Shown: positions 18,013 to 28,000 of the stretch, in pieces
Layout: the number at the start of each line of letters is the position of its first letter
How positions within the stretch are numbered: position 1 is the first letter of the stretch
Origin: Chitinophagaceae bacterium
GTDB lineage: Bacteria; Bacteroidota; Bacteroidia; Chitinophagales; Chitinophagaceae
Direction of reading: 5' to 3'
NCBI GenBank assembly: GCA_016720565.1
Contig: JADKKJ010000001.1
Coordinates: 1 to 64,000, forward strand
DNA: 64,000 nucleotides
Translations under genes and position numbers: made by a program
The notes under the pieces: model-generated
Told to the model about the DNA's origin: nothing
The model's database searches: none
Seen by the model: only the letters and a program-made list of their open reading frames with translations

Positions 18013-18512
18013 GAACCGATCTTCAATTTGAATTTACCGTAGACAAGCCAAATAAAACGGTACATTTTACCCGCGAATTCGATGCTGAACCCTCCCTGGT
18101 ATGGGATGCCTTTACAAAGGCGGAGCTTCTTGACCAATGGTGGGCGCCACAACCCTTCTTATCTAAAACGAAGGTGATGGAATTTAAAGAAGGCGGCCGC
18201 CGCTTCTATGCTATGGTAAGTCCGGATGGCGCTGAGCGCTGGGCAGTGCAGAAATACCTTGCCATCAACCCTAAAACCCATTTCAAATTCTTCAACACAT
18301 TTGCAGATAAGGATGAGAATATGGAAATGCCGGGCTCTGAATGGGATTTTAATTTTAAAGAACATAATGGTGGTACGCTGGTCAGTATATCTATCTACAA
18401 TGAATCATTGGAGCGCATGGAAAGGATACTGGAGATGGGATTCAAAGAAGGAATGACCATGACCTTAGGGCATTTGGAGGCATTGCTGGAAAGGTTGCAT
18501 GAGGCCAGGTAA
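18009..18512 (+). CDS. SRPBCC/AHSA1 (START-like) domain protein
   Basis: A 167-residue protein with the AHSA1-type fold that binds small hydrophobic ligands. Motifs: VHFTREFDAEPSLVWDAFTK at the N-terminus, then ELLDQWWAPQPF, the hallmark W-W-x-P motif, KVMEFKEGGRRFYAMVSPDG, and the C-terminal helix MGFKEGMTMTLGHLEALLER. It is translationally coupled to the ArsR-type regulator (four-base overlap), so its ligand may be the inducer or target of that regulator. This coupling is common in the phylum but its ligand is not known. The 115 bases after the gene hold no feature. Confidence 0.88.
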   Translation: MRTDLQFEFTVDKPNKTVHFTREFDAEPSLVWDAFTKAELLDQWWAPQPFLSKTKVMEFKEGGRRFYAMVSPDGAERWAVQKYLAINPKTHFKFFNTFADKDENMEMPGSEWDFNFKEHNGGTLVSISIYNESLERMERILEMGFKEGMTMTLGHLEALLERLHEAR

Positions 18513-18628
18513 ACAGGTATATAGGTTGAGGGAATCCATGAGTCCGCCGACGGGTTGGACGTTAACGATTTATTTACGGTAAGTAAAGGTCTTATCATGT
18601 AAATTGTAAACAAAAGCCATCAATAACA

Positions 18629-19234
18629 ATGCGCATTTTCTACTTTTTTTCTAAAGCTATAAAGAGGTTCCTTTTTTCAGGGCCTCTTCTTTTTATGTTC
18701 CTTATTAAGGCTGAAGCCCAATCCTTACCGGATTCTATCCCTCTTCGGATATTGATCATCCGCCACGGCGAAAAACCCGATTCAGGCTATAACCTGAATT
18801 GCAAGGGCTGGAACCGCGCCATTGCCCTGCCTAATGCCATCATCCCCCAGTTTGGTATTCCCGACCTGATCTATGTCCCCAACATGACCACAGGGAAAAA
18901 AACAAAAACGGTGAGGATGTATCAAACCGTGATCCCCATGGCCATTAAATACAACCTGCTGGTCAATAGTAAATATGAGGAAACGGATTCACTGGAAATA
19001 AGCGATAATATCATTCACCAGAAAGGAACCATCCTGATCGTTTGGGATAAAAAAAATATTGCTCCTTTGGTGCGTAATATGGGTATCAGGGATGCCAGTA
19101 TCAATCTCGACTGGCCCGATAAAGACTATGATTCTATCTGGATCATTGAGTATATTAGAACTGCAGAAGGAAGCCTGGTTCCAAGGTTGAGGAGGGGGAA
19201 GGAGAATATTGTTCCTTCGAAGGAATGCGATTAA
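18629..19234 (+). CDS. Secreted histidine-phosphatase-superfamily protein
   Basis: A 201-residue protein beginning with a signal peptide (MRIFYFFSKAIKRFLFSGPL and hydrophobic residues up to AEAQS). RILIIRHGEKPDSGYNLNC carries the R-H-G-E-K catalytic histidine motif of the histidine phosphatase superfamily. LNCKGWNRAIALPNAIIPQF and YVPNMTTGKKTKTVRMYQTV have the second conserved basic residues, and EYIRTAEGSLVPRL ends the fold. The expected second catalytic His near the C-terminus (usually in a V-x-H or H-G-x motif) is not obvious: the segment reads TILIVWDKKNIAPLVRNMG, with a Trp where a Ser/Gly-His is usual, so activity may be reduced or of another kind. Confidence 0.78.
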   Translation: MRIFYFFSKAIKRFLFSGPLLFMFLIKAEAQSLPDSIPLRILIIRHGEKPDSGYNLNCKGWNRAIALPNAIIPQFGIPDLIYVPNMTTGKKTKTVRMYQTVIPMAIKYNLLVNSKYEETDSLEISDNIIHQKGTILIVWDKKNIAPLVRNMGIRDASINLDWPDKDYDSIWIIEYIRTAEGSLVPRLRRGKENIVPSKECD

Positions 19235-19263
19235 GCTTTTTTATTTGCGATAATGCTTTTCTT

Positions 19264-19781
19264 AGTTCTTTTTTCTTGAAAAAAAAGAACCAAAAATTCA
19301 AGACGAATCGAAGTGATCAGTTCCTCTGATCGAACATTTCCTCTGACGATTCGTCGGGGGGAGCACTCCAATGTTCGAAGCTCCTTTGCTAGTCACACTC
19401 CACTACGTGTTGACTTTGACCACCCTGAAGGCGCTGTGCCCGCCCTTGCTTTTCTTATAGAAGTTAGGCTTCTTGACCAGGGCCGGCCAAGGCGCTGGAC
19501 CGGTCCTATTATTTGGGGACTTCGTCCGGAAAGATCATGAAGCGATACGAGAATTTCCCGGGGAGGGGCCTCAGAAAAATGGCGTTAAGAAAATTTCGGA
19601 GTATGGCAGGCGACTGCGCAGCAGGAGCAAAGGCAAAGCTGTCTGAGCCCAACTGAATCTTTCTCATGTATACGAGACATTCCGGGCGAGTTCTTTGCCT
19701 TTAGTCATACTCCGAAATTTTTAGCCATTTTTCTGGAGCCTTGACTTTTTTGGTTCTTTTTGTGTTAAGACAAAAAGAACG
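19264..19781. repeat. Structured non-coding element with hairpin ends, about 518 bp
   Basis: No supported reading frame lies in 19235-19823. The ends are hairpins: GTTCTTTTTT with AAAAAAGAAC (19265-19290) and GTTCTTTTTGT with ACAAAAAGAAC (19753-19780). The segments 19287-19302 and 19740-19756 are inverted copies of each other (GAACCAAAAATTCAAG against CTTGACTTTTTTGGTTC). Inside are further perfect stems: GACGAATCG/CGATTCGTC (19302/19347), GATCAG/CTGATC (19315/19326), CGAACATT/AATGTTCG (19331/19370), and nested CAGAAAAATGGC/GCCATTTTTCTG (19572/19724), AAATTTCGGAGTATG/CATACTCCGAAATTT (19591/19706) and AAAGGCAAAG/CTTTGCCTTT (19629/19693). Such an element suggests a dispersed, non-autonomous repeat or a folded RNA. 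One solo end appears at about 10231-10300. Confidence 0.65.
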
Positions 19782-19823
19782 TAAAGAGAAATTGTACATT
19801 CACTTATCCCGAAATAAGCCATT

Positions 19824-22805
19824 ATGAAAAAAACAATACTTCTTTTAACCATACTAATCTCAAACCTGCTTGCTTCTTCCCAAGAACTAAAATACACCAT
19901 TGCCAATAACGAATGGAACCCCGATTCACTGGGCAACCACCGCGCCATTGTGCATTTTAATGGCAGTGGCCATGTAGCCAGAACCATCATTCAATGGAGA
20001 AGAAGGGATACTGATCCCTGGAATAAAAGGCTGATCGTGGTAGATGCCAAAACCAACGAGAAGATCGATAACATAAGGCCGGGTGTTAGCAACAATGAAA
20101 AAACAGAACTATGGTTTGAACCTACCTCAGGTCCGGGTGATTACTATGTTTATTACATGCCTTATAAAAATGAAAAATCAAATTATCCAAAAGGCATTTA
20201 CCTGGCATCGGAACTAACTACCTCCATCGGCTGGCTGGGTTCTATATCAGCCAAAGTTCCCGTGAACACTACCGTAAAGGAAATTCAGTCCATCAATGCG
20301 CTGAATAGTTTTTATCCTATGGAGATCACTGCCACGGTAAAAGAGACGGCAGCACTCATCAGCAAAAGCAAACGGAGTGATATGCTGGTATTTCCGGAAG
20401 ACAGGAACTTCCCTGTTAAAATGACCAATAGCCTTCCTTACCGCTGGATCCAGAAAGGAATTCGATCTACCTTCTCAGGGGAAGCTTCCCGTGGTGAAAA
20501 TTATACGTACCAATTGGCTGTTTATCCGCTTCAGCATATTGAAGGACTTACCGTAACGTTTTCAGCACTGAAAGACGGAAAAGGGAACAAGATCGATATT
20601 GCTAACAGCTATTGCTTTAATACCTCGGGAGTGGATTATACCGGTAAACCATTTACAAAAACACTTGACCTGCCGGCAAATAAGGTGCAGTCGCTTTGGT
20701 GTGGCATCGATGTTCCTCAGAATATACCTCCCGGGCTTTATACGGGCAAGGCCATGATAATTACCAGCAACACCGAATCTTTCCCGGTGAATATCCAGTT
20801 AACAGTAACCGGTAACCAGGTAGCCGATGGAAATATTGCGGAGCCCTGGAAACAGACCAGGCTGAAATGGCTGAACTCTACCATGGCACAGGAAAATACC
20901 GTGATCGCTCCATATACTGCTATCGAAGTAAAAGAGAATGCTGTCAGTTTGCTGGGAAGAAAACTTGTAATAAATAAAGATGGATTCCCATCACAGATCC
21001 AAACATTCTATACCGAGGAGATGACGGGTTTTCAAACTACCCCGAATGAGATCCTTGCTGACCCTGTTCAAATGATAGCATTGACCGCAGATGGAAAAAA
21101 TATAGAATGGAAAAGCGGCAACCTTGAGTTCACTAAAAAAGAACCGGGTACGGTTGAGTGGAACGTGACCAACCAGAGCAACCTCCTGCAGATGCAGGTA
21201 AATGCCTCACTGGAGTTTGATGGTTTCGTGAGTTATACCGTAAAGATCACCGCGCTGAGTGATGTGCAGTTGAATGGCATTGGAATGGAGATCCCTTTTA
21301 CAAAAGCTGCTTCAACCTACATGATGGGCCTTGGCCAGAAAGGGGGAAATATGCCCCATAATTTCAACTGGAAATGGGAGGTAGCCACAAAAAATCAGGA
21401 TGGGGCCTGGATAGGATCAGTGAATGCGGGATTGCAATTCTCCCTGCGCGATGAAAGATATATTCGCCCCCTGAATACGAATTTCTATTTGCAAAAACCC
21501 TTATTGCTGCCTTCCTCCTGGGGAAATAATAATAAAGGAGGTATTAGCATCAATGAACTGAAGAGTTCAACGGTGGTGAATAATTATAGCGGCGATCGTA
21601 AAATGAAAAGAGGCGAATCACTATATTATAATTTCACTTTGCTGATCACCCCTTTCCATACCCTGGATACTGAATCGCAGTGGGCCACTCGCTATTATCA
21701 TAAATATGATAGTCCCGATAATATTAAAGCTAACGGCGCCACTGTGGTAAATATCCATCATGCCACGCCTATCAATCCCTGGCTGAATTATCCTTTCATC
21801 GAATACAAAAAAATGAAAGGATATATTGATTCAGCGCATGCGCTTGGATTAAAAGTGAAGATATATAATACGGTAAGGGAACTGTCGAACCGCGCTTATG
21901 AGACCTTCCCTATGCGAAGCCTGGGTCATGAGATCTATTCTCCCGGAAAAGGTGGAGGCTTTGCCTGGCTGCAGGAGCATGTAGGCGATGATTATATCCC
22001 TGCCTGGTTCGTACCGGAGATAAAAGATGCAGCGATCATTAACAGCGGTATGAGTCGCTGGCATAATTATTATGTAGAGGGAATGAACTGGCTCACGCAA
22101 AATGTGGGAGTGGATGGGATCTACCTGGACGATGTTGCTTTTGACCGGGTGACCATGAAAAGGATCAAAAGGGTATTGACCAGGGACGGTCATCCAGGCA
22201 TCATCGATCTTCATTCGGCCAACCAGTATAATAAAAGCGATGGGTTTAATAACAGCGCCAACCTTTATATGGAGCATTTTCCTTACCTGAATCGTTTGTG
22301 GTTTGGGGAGTATTTCGATTACCAGAATAATGAGCCAGATTTCTTCATGACCGAGGTCAGCGGTATTCCCTTCGGTCTAATGGGTGAAATGTTGCAGGAT
22401 GGGGGCAATCCATGGAGGGGAATGATCTATGGCATGACCAACCGATTCCCCTGGACCGAGGAAGCGGACCCACGTCCGATCTGGAAATTCTGGGATGAGT
22501 TCGGGATAAAAGGTTCCGAAATGATAGGGTACTGGAGCAGTAACTGCCCGGTAAAGACAAATAATGACAAAGTATTGGTCACTGTATATAAAAAGAATGA
22601 GGCCACCCTGATCTCGCTGGCCAGCTGGGCAAGTACTAATACCGATGTGCAGTTAAATATTGATTGGAAAAAATTGGGTGTCGATCCTTCAAAAGCAAAG
22701 ATCGAAGCAAGGGAAATAAAGAATTTCCAGCCGGCAAGGATCTTCCTGCCAACTGAGTCTATACCGGTTGAAAAAGGCAAAGGCTGGTTGCTGATCATTA
22801 AATAA
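19824..22805 (+). CDS. Secreted glycoside hydrolase, GH123-like (DUF6067-type)
   Basis: A 993-residue secreted enzyme. MKKTILLLTILISNLLASSQ is the signal peptide. The N-terminal about 330 residues look like beta-sandwich domains (ARTIIQWRRRDTDPWNKRLI, TSGPGDYYVYYMPYKNEKS). The C-terminal part is a (beta/alpha)8 barrel with YYHKYDSPDNIKANGATVVN, HALGLKVKIYNTVRELSNRA, NVGVDGIYLDDVAFDRVTMK (an L-D-D strand end typical of GH barrels), then GHPGIIDLHSANQYNKSDGF, LYMEHFPYLNRLWFGEYFDY and GLMGEMLQDGGNPWRGMIYG. This is the pattern of GH123-like proteins, whose characterised members release N-acetylgalactosamine from glycans. Substrate is not proved. It has no SusC/SusD or sulfatase neighbours. Confidence 0.75.
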   Translation: MKKTILLLTILISNLLASSQELKYTIANNEWNPDSLGNHRAIVHFNGSGHVARTIIQWRRRDTDPWNKRLIVVDAKTNEKIDNIRPGVSNNEKTELWFEPTSGPGDYYVYYMPYKNEKSNYPKGIYLASELTTSIGWLGSISAKVPVNTTVKEIQSINALNSFYPMEITATVKETAALISKSKRSDMLVFPEDRNFPVKMTNSLPYRWIQKGIRSTFSGEASRGENYTYQLAVYPLQHIEGLTVTFSALKDGKGNKIDIANSYCFNTSGVDYTGKPFTKTLDLPANKVQSLWCGIDVPQNIPPGLYTGKAMIITSNTESFPVNIQLTVTGNQVADGNIAEPWKQTRLKWLNSTMAQENTVIAPYTAIEVKENAVSLLGRKLVINKDGFPSQIQTFYTEEMTGFQTTPNEILADPVQMIALTADGKNIEWKSGNLEFTKKEPGTVEWNVTNQSNLLQMQVNASLEFDGFVSYTVKITALSDVQLNGIGMEIPFTKAASTYMMGLGQKGGNMPHNFNWKWEVATKNQDGAWIGSVNAGLQFSLRDERYIRPLNTNFYLQKPLLLPSSWGNNNKGGISINELKSSTVVNNYSGDRKMKRGESLYYNFTLLITPFHTLDTESQWATRYYHKYDSPDNIKANGATVVNIHHATPINPWLNYPFIEYKKMKGYIDSAHALGLKVKIYNTVRELSNRAYETFPMRSLGHEIYSPGKGGGFAWLQEHVGDDYIPAWFVPEIKDAAIINSGMSRWHNYYVEGMNWLTQNVGVDGIYLDDVAFDRVTMKRIKRVLTRDGHPGIIDLHSANQYNKSDGFNNSANLYMEHFPYLNRLWFGEYFDYQNNEPDFFMTEVSGIPFGLMGEMLQDGGNPWRGMIYGMTNRFPWTEEADPRPIWKFWDEFGIKGSEMIGYWSSNCPVKTNNDKVLVTVYKKNEATLISLASWASTNTDVQLNIDWKKLGVDPSKAKIEAREIKNFQPARIFLPTESIPVEKGKGWLLIIK

Positions 22806-22913
22806 TTATTACTATATCCTTGCTGTTTTATGTTTATCCACGCTTCTTCCACAAAGCGGAGCTGCTGGTATTTTAATAAAGCATATATAAATTTAATTTC
22901 CTAATTTCCATGA

Positions 22914-25013
22914 ATGACCCAATCTCGCCAGTTAGCGGCCGTAATGTTTACAGATATCGTTGGTTATACAGCTCTTATGGGCAACAACGAGCAGCGGGCA
23001 TTTGAACTTTTACATAAGAACAGGCAGATCCAAAAACCGGTGATCGAAGAGTATGGGGGTACCCTGATCAAGGAATTGGGTGATGGCATCATGGTCACCT
23101 TCCCGGCCGTTAGTAATGCGGTATATGCGGCCATAAAAATTCAACAGATCTGTTACCAGGCAAGGGAATTTGAATTGCGGATCGGCATTCACCAGGGGGA
23201 AGTGGTTTTTGAAAACGGGGATATTTTTGGAGACCCGGTGAATATTGCCTCCCGGCTTCAATCTTTGGCGCCTCCTTCGGGAATTTTTGTTTCTGAATCT
23301 GTACAGCGCGACCTGGCCAATAAAGCAGATATCCGTTCGGAGTTTGTGAGCATAGAGAACCTGAAAAATGTAAAAGAGCCTGTACGAGTATACAAGATCT
23401 TCGCAGTGGCCAGGGATACCGATAATAGCAATAATGCCCGTCCTGTAAACGCCTCTTTTTTACCTGGCTTTGATTATGATATTCATATCAGCTATCGTCA
23501 TAATGATAATAAATATGATGGCTGGGTCGATGAATTTGTAGAAAAGCTGAAGCAGGAATTGGCTGCCACGCTCAAAGAAAAACTAAGTATTTATTTCGAT
23601 AAGAACCCTGAAGACAAAAGGGGCTATGGTGACGGTATCCGGTCACTGATGTTCATTCCCATTATTTCGCAAACTTATTGCGATACAAATTCTCCTGTAT
23701 GGCAACAGGAATTCCGGGTATACCAGGATGGTACCAGCAGGGATAGCTTAGGCAATTATATCAAACTGACCAATGGAAATTCCGCATCAAGAGTGTTGCC
23801 GGTCAAGATCCATGAAATAGATACGGATGATGTGAAGTTGCTGGAAACAGAAATGAAAGGAGGTCTTCGCTCCATTGATTTTATTTACCGGGATGAAGGC
23901 GTGAACCGCCCCCTGCGCCCGATGGATGATGAGAAAAATGCCAGTCCGCTAAAACCTATGTATCGTAACCAGATCAATAAACTGGCCAATACGATCAAAG
24001 AAATTATCGCGGGTATCAAACAGACACAAAGAGGCGCCCATACAGAGATGCCTTCTTACCAGCCAATGGCCCGGCAGATCGTTCCTAATGTTATTAATAC
24101 TTCTGTTTCGGATGCTATTAAAGTGGCAGTGATAGACAGGCAGCGACCAAATATTTATTTGGCCTGGACCTCGGGTGACCTGAAAGAAAGCCGGGAGGAA
24201 ATGGCCATCATCCTGCAAAAAGCCGGATTCAATGTATTGCCAGCTTTTGATTGCCCCGCAGATGATGAGACCTTCAAAAAAAGATCAATTGAAGAAATGA
24301 GCAAGTGCGTTTGCTCCCTGCATATGCTAAGCGGAGAGTTTGGACGCCGTTTTGAGTCCGATGAGGATATGTCCTTTCCTCAATTCCAGTTCATAGAAGC
24401 AAAGAAAAGGATCGAGGGCAGCTCTCCTTTCAATGTATTCGTCTGGGCAACACCGGAATCTTCTAAAGTGGTAAAACCTGCCCAGCAGGAATTCATTAAG
24501 TATATCCGGAATAATATTACCCGGAACATGATGTTCTCCAACAGCTCGGGTCCGATGCAACTGGTAGATGATATGCGCGTGGTGATCATGAAGCAGGATG
24601 CGAAAGTGTATGATTCCAAGGATACGGAGATATTCTTCATCTTCAACCAGCAGGATGAAAATGAAGCGATGCATATAGTGGATCAGTTGAGCATGGAGTA
24701 CCCGGTTGAGACCATGAATATCATGCCGGATGGAGAAGATTCCTACAGGGAGATCTCTACACAACAGATCCCGAAGAGCAAACTGGCCGTTGTGTATTTT
24801 AAATATGCGGCCGACTGGGCCCTTCCGTTCATCAAGCAGATCTGGAAGCAGGTGGGCGGTGCCTCTTCACCAACGCCTATGTTCCTTATCGGAGAAGATG
24901 ATCCGCAGAGCAATATGGCCCGGAATTTTAAGGCGCCAAGGGTCATATCCTCCATTGTTCCTAAAGAAACCATTCCTACTGAAGTAAAGAAAGTGTACAC
25001 TACATTGAAATAG
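22914..25013 (+). CDS. Class III nucleotidyl cyclase fused to a TIR domain and two TIR-like domains
   Basis: A 699-residue protein. Residues 1-165 form a class III cyclase homology domain: metal-binding Asp14 (VMFTDIVGYTAL) and Asp57 (KELGDGIMVTF), base-recognition Lys53 and Asp103 (GDIFGDPVNIASRL), and transition-state Asn110 and Arg114. All canonical adenylyl cyclase positions are present. Residues about 186-290 are a TIR domain (YDIHISYRHNDNKYDGWVDE, SIYFDKNPED, FIPIISQTYCD, WQQEF with the putative NADase Glu266); its middle loop looks short. Residues about 411-530 (IYLAWTSGDLKESREEMAII, CSLHMLSGEFG) and 569-690 (EIFFIFNQQDENEAMHIVDQ, KLAVVYFKYAADWALP) look like a DUF4062/TIR-like doublet. 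No cNMP-binding domain, signal peptide or membrane helix. First gene of a four-gene cluster, 74 bases before the first nSTAND gene. The cyclase and the first TIR calls are firm; the last two domains are inferred from pattern. Confidence 0.88.
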   Translation: MTQSRQLAAVMFTDIVGYTALMGNNEQRAFELLHKNRQIQKPVIEEYGGTLIKELGDGIMVTFPAVSNAVYAAIKIQQICYQAREFELRIGIHQGEVVFENGDIFGDPVNIASRLQSLAPPSGIFVSESVQRDLANKADIRSEFVSIENLKNVKEPVRVYKIFAVARDTDNSNNARPVNASFLPGFDYDIHISYRHNDNKYDGWVDEFVEKLKQELAATLKEKLSIYFDKNPEDKRGYGDGIRSLMFIPIISQTYCDTNSPVWQQEFRVYQDGTSRDSLGNYIKLTNGNSASRVLPVKIHEIDTDDVKLLETEMKGGLRSIDFIYRDEGVNRPLRPMDDEKNASPLKPMYRNQINKLANTIKEIIAGIKQTQRGAHTEMPSYQPMARQIVPNVINTSVSDAIKVAVIDRQRPNIYLAWTSGDLKESREEMAIILQKAGFNVLPAFDCPADDETFKKRSIEEMSKCVCSLHMLSGEFGRRFESDEDMSFPQFQFIEAKKRIEGSSPFNVFVWATPESSKVVKPAQQEFIKYIRNNITRNMMFSNSSGPMQLVDDMRVVIMKQDAKVYDSKDTEIFFIFNQQDENEAMHIVDQLSMEYPVETMNIMPDGEDSYREISTQQIPKSKLAVVYFKYAADWALPFIKQIWKQVGGASSPTPMFLIGEDDPQSNMARNFKAPRVISSIVPKETIPTEVKKVYTTLK

Positions 25014-25087
25014 ATCGCCAAAAATGTACACGTGATAGAAAGGCCATACCAGGCCTTTAACAGTTGATTTAAGTCGCAACCAAAATT

Positions 25088-28000
25088 ATGTTTGAAACAG
25101 AACAGATATGTCCTTACACTGGTCTTCGGGCCTTCACCGAAGAAGAATCACTTTATTTTAAAGGAAGGGAAGAGCATATTGACCAGGCCACCCTTCAGTT
25201 GCAGAAGAATAAATTTCTCATGCTTACCGGTGCTTCCGGAGATGGAAAATCTTCTTTGATCTATGCAGGTATCGTACCCAATGCAAGAGCCGGTTTCCTT
25301 CGGTCAAAATATACACAATGGGCAGTAGCTGATTTCAGGCCCGAGCGTAATCCCTTTCATAACCTTTGTCGTTCTATTGCCCGGCAATTGGGCATAGATA
25401 ATCCACATACTGTGGAAGCCGAATTAGGGCATGGCTTTTCGGCTATTGTGGATCTTTATAAGAATTCTAAACGGAACCTCGACACCAATTCAATGGCCTG
25501 GCAGAATGCCGATGAAAAAGGCAGGGCCGCACTGAAAAGGGAAGCCGCCAACCTTATCATACTGGTTGACCAGTTTGAGGAATTCTTTACTAACCCCGAG
25601 AATTACCATAAAGGTGTTCCATCCAGAGATGCCAGCCTGGTACTGAACCTTCTTTTGGAAACGGCACGCATATCGCTGGAAGAAGATCTTCCTATTTATG
25701 TGGTGTTCACTATGCGCTCCGACTATATCGGCCAGTGCGCAGCCTTCCGCGGCCTTCCCGAATATATTGGCTACTCCCAGTTCTTTGTTCCCAGGCTAAA
25801 TCGCACACAGTTGCAGCAGGTGATCGAAGAGCCGGCTGTATTAAGTGGTAACCGCATTACCAGGCGATTAACTGAAAGGCTGATCCATGATCTTACAGAA
25901 GGCGTTGATCAGTTGCCGATCCTTCAGCATGCGCTGAACCAGATCTGGCATGCAGCAGATAATGGAAGGGAAGAAATGGACCTGCTGCATTATGCCATGG
26001 TAGGGGGGATGCCGGTTACCGAATTGCCGGCGGAGCAGGTAAATAAATTTAATACATGGTTTGATTCCCTGGCTCCGGAGATCAAGGCCTGTTACCACGA
26101 ACCGAATCTCCAGAATGTACTGGATACGCATACGAATAAACTTTACGAAGAGGCAGCTGAATATTACAGGACGAAAACAGGCAAAGAAATATCTGATGAG
26201 GATGCAAAAGCGATCATTCGAAGCGCTTTTGTTTGTCTTACCAAGATCGACCAAAGCAGGGCCGTAAGAAACCGGATGACCCTTCAGGAGATCAGGGATA
26301 TCATTGGGCGTCCGGAATTCGGCATTAAGGATGTGGGGGCTGTACTGGATATATTCCGGGAACCCGGCAATACGTTCATTCGTCCTTTTATCTCTCCTGA
26401 AAAAGCAGATGGTGAATTGAAGGCGGATGATATTCTCGATATCACCCATGAAAGCCTGATCCGCAACTGGGAATACCTGGAACAATGGGCTAAAATTGAA
26501 TACGACCATTATACAGTTTCGCTGGATTTCGAGCAACAGCTAAATCGATGGGTAGATAGCGGCCGTTCCAATGGCTTCCTGCTTTCCATTGGTCCGCTTA
26601 CGTATTTTGAGAACTGGTTCAACCTGGCCAACCCAAATGCGCATTGGTTGGCCAGATACCTTCCGGAAGATATTGAGGAGGATAAGAAAATAGGAAAGGC
26701 AGAGCAGATACTTTTGAATGCCAAAGAGTTCCTGGCCCGCAGTGCCCGAAAACATATGGTGACAAGAGCCGTCATGCGTTATGGCATGAAGAAAATAGCC
26801 ATGGTGCTGGGTGTAATAGCGGTGCTGACCCTTAGTTCCTTTGCCATCCGGAATTATTTCCTGCAAAAAAATGATCATGTACTCGGCACGATCCGGCAGA
26901 GTTCATATAAACTGGCCAATAATAAACGATTGAGTCCTGAATTTGCGGTGCCCTTACTTACCAGGCAGCTGGTGCTTGGCAATATCACTATACCTGAAAT
27001 TGCAGAAAGCATACAAGACCCTGAACAAAAGATCATCATTGTAACAGGTATGGCTACAGAGATGGTTTCCCAGGGGTTTAACCAACCGGCAGAGGAGATC
27101 AGGCAATGCCTGGGCATAGCAGACAGTCTGATGGAACTATTTTGCGATCCGGCTGCAAATAATGACCCCGGTAAAAAGTTTAAACTGCTCTATGATTATT
27201 CGGTGACGGCAAGAGCCGCTTTTTATTTTAATACCATTCCAGCGCTGGATTCCTTTGTGAGGCATAATGCAAAACGATCAGCTGCACTTTCAATGGCTAT
27301 CCTAAAGGAAAAACCCGCTGATTTTCAGAATATCCAATTCCTTTCACTGGCCATATCAGAAAGCTTAAATGCTGCAGCTCTTTCTGCCACCCAGATAAAT
27401 TACCTTATTCATGAGCTATCACCATTTGAGAATTCAGAGAGAGATAGTTGGGTACTGAGCCGGTATAAACGCGAGAATCCTTACAGAGGCGGCCAGAATA
27501 ATTATGGTTTTTCCTATAATGGATTATATCAGCAACTGGGCTATTTATATGCTGCCAGCGGCCAGGCTGAAATGGCCGCCCGCTGTACCGACAGCCTGAT
27601 CCATTATTCCTCTAATTATTATCAGAATGATTATGCAAGTTATGTGGAGAATGCCTCCCATATTGCCAGCCTGTTTTATACGTATGGACACCAGGATAGT
27701 CTTGACAATTTTGTTGACCGTTATTGTAAGTCGAAAAATATAGATGCTATAGAGTTCTACAAACGACTGACCGCTTCCTGTATGATCAATGTTAACACCG
27801 GGTTCAATTTTAATTTTTATTCAGGAGGCGGCGGCCAGGAAATTTCCAACCTGGGGTTGAAATACAGTTCCGATAGCCTGTTGTCTTTCTTTTTTGATAA
27901 ACTCAAAGGATCCATAAAAGAGTTACCTGATAAGGATGAAGTTAATTTGGAACTGGCCATTGCTCTGAAGAACCAGGGCCTGCTGTTAGCCACCAGGAAC

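Noticed and set aside
19313..19540. 75-residue open frame within the structured element
   Set aside because: Its frame runs through the stem sequences and has no family match, no promoter and an odd composition; the stems explain the sequence better.
22914..25013. Calling the cyclase fusion a known Pycsar system
   Set aside because: Pycsar has a separate pyrimidine cyclase and a TIR or membrane effector with a cNMP-binding domain. Here the base-recognition residues are of the ATP type, the TIR is fused and no cNMP-binding domain is seen.
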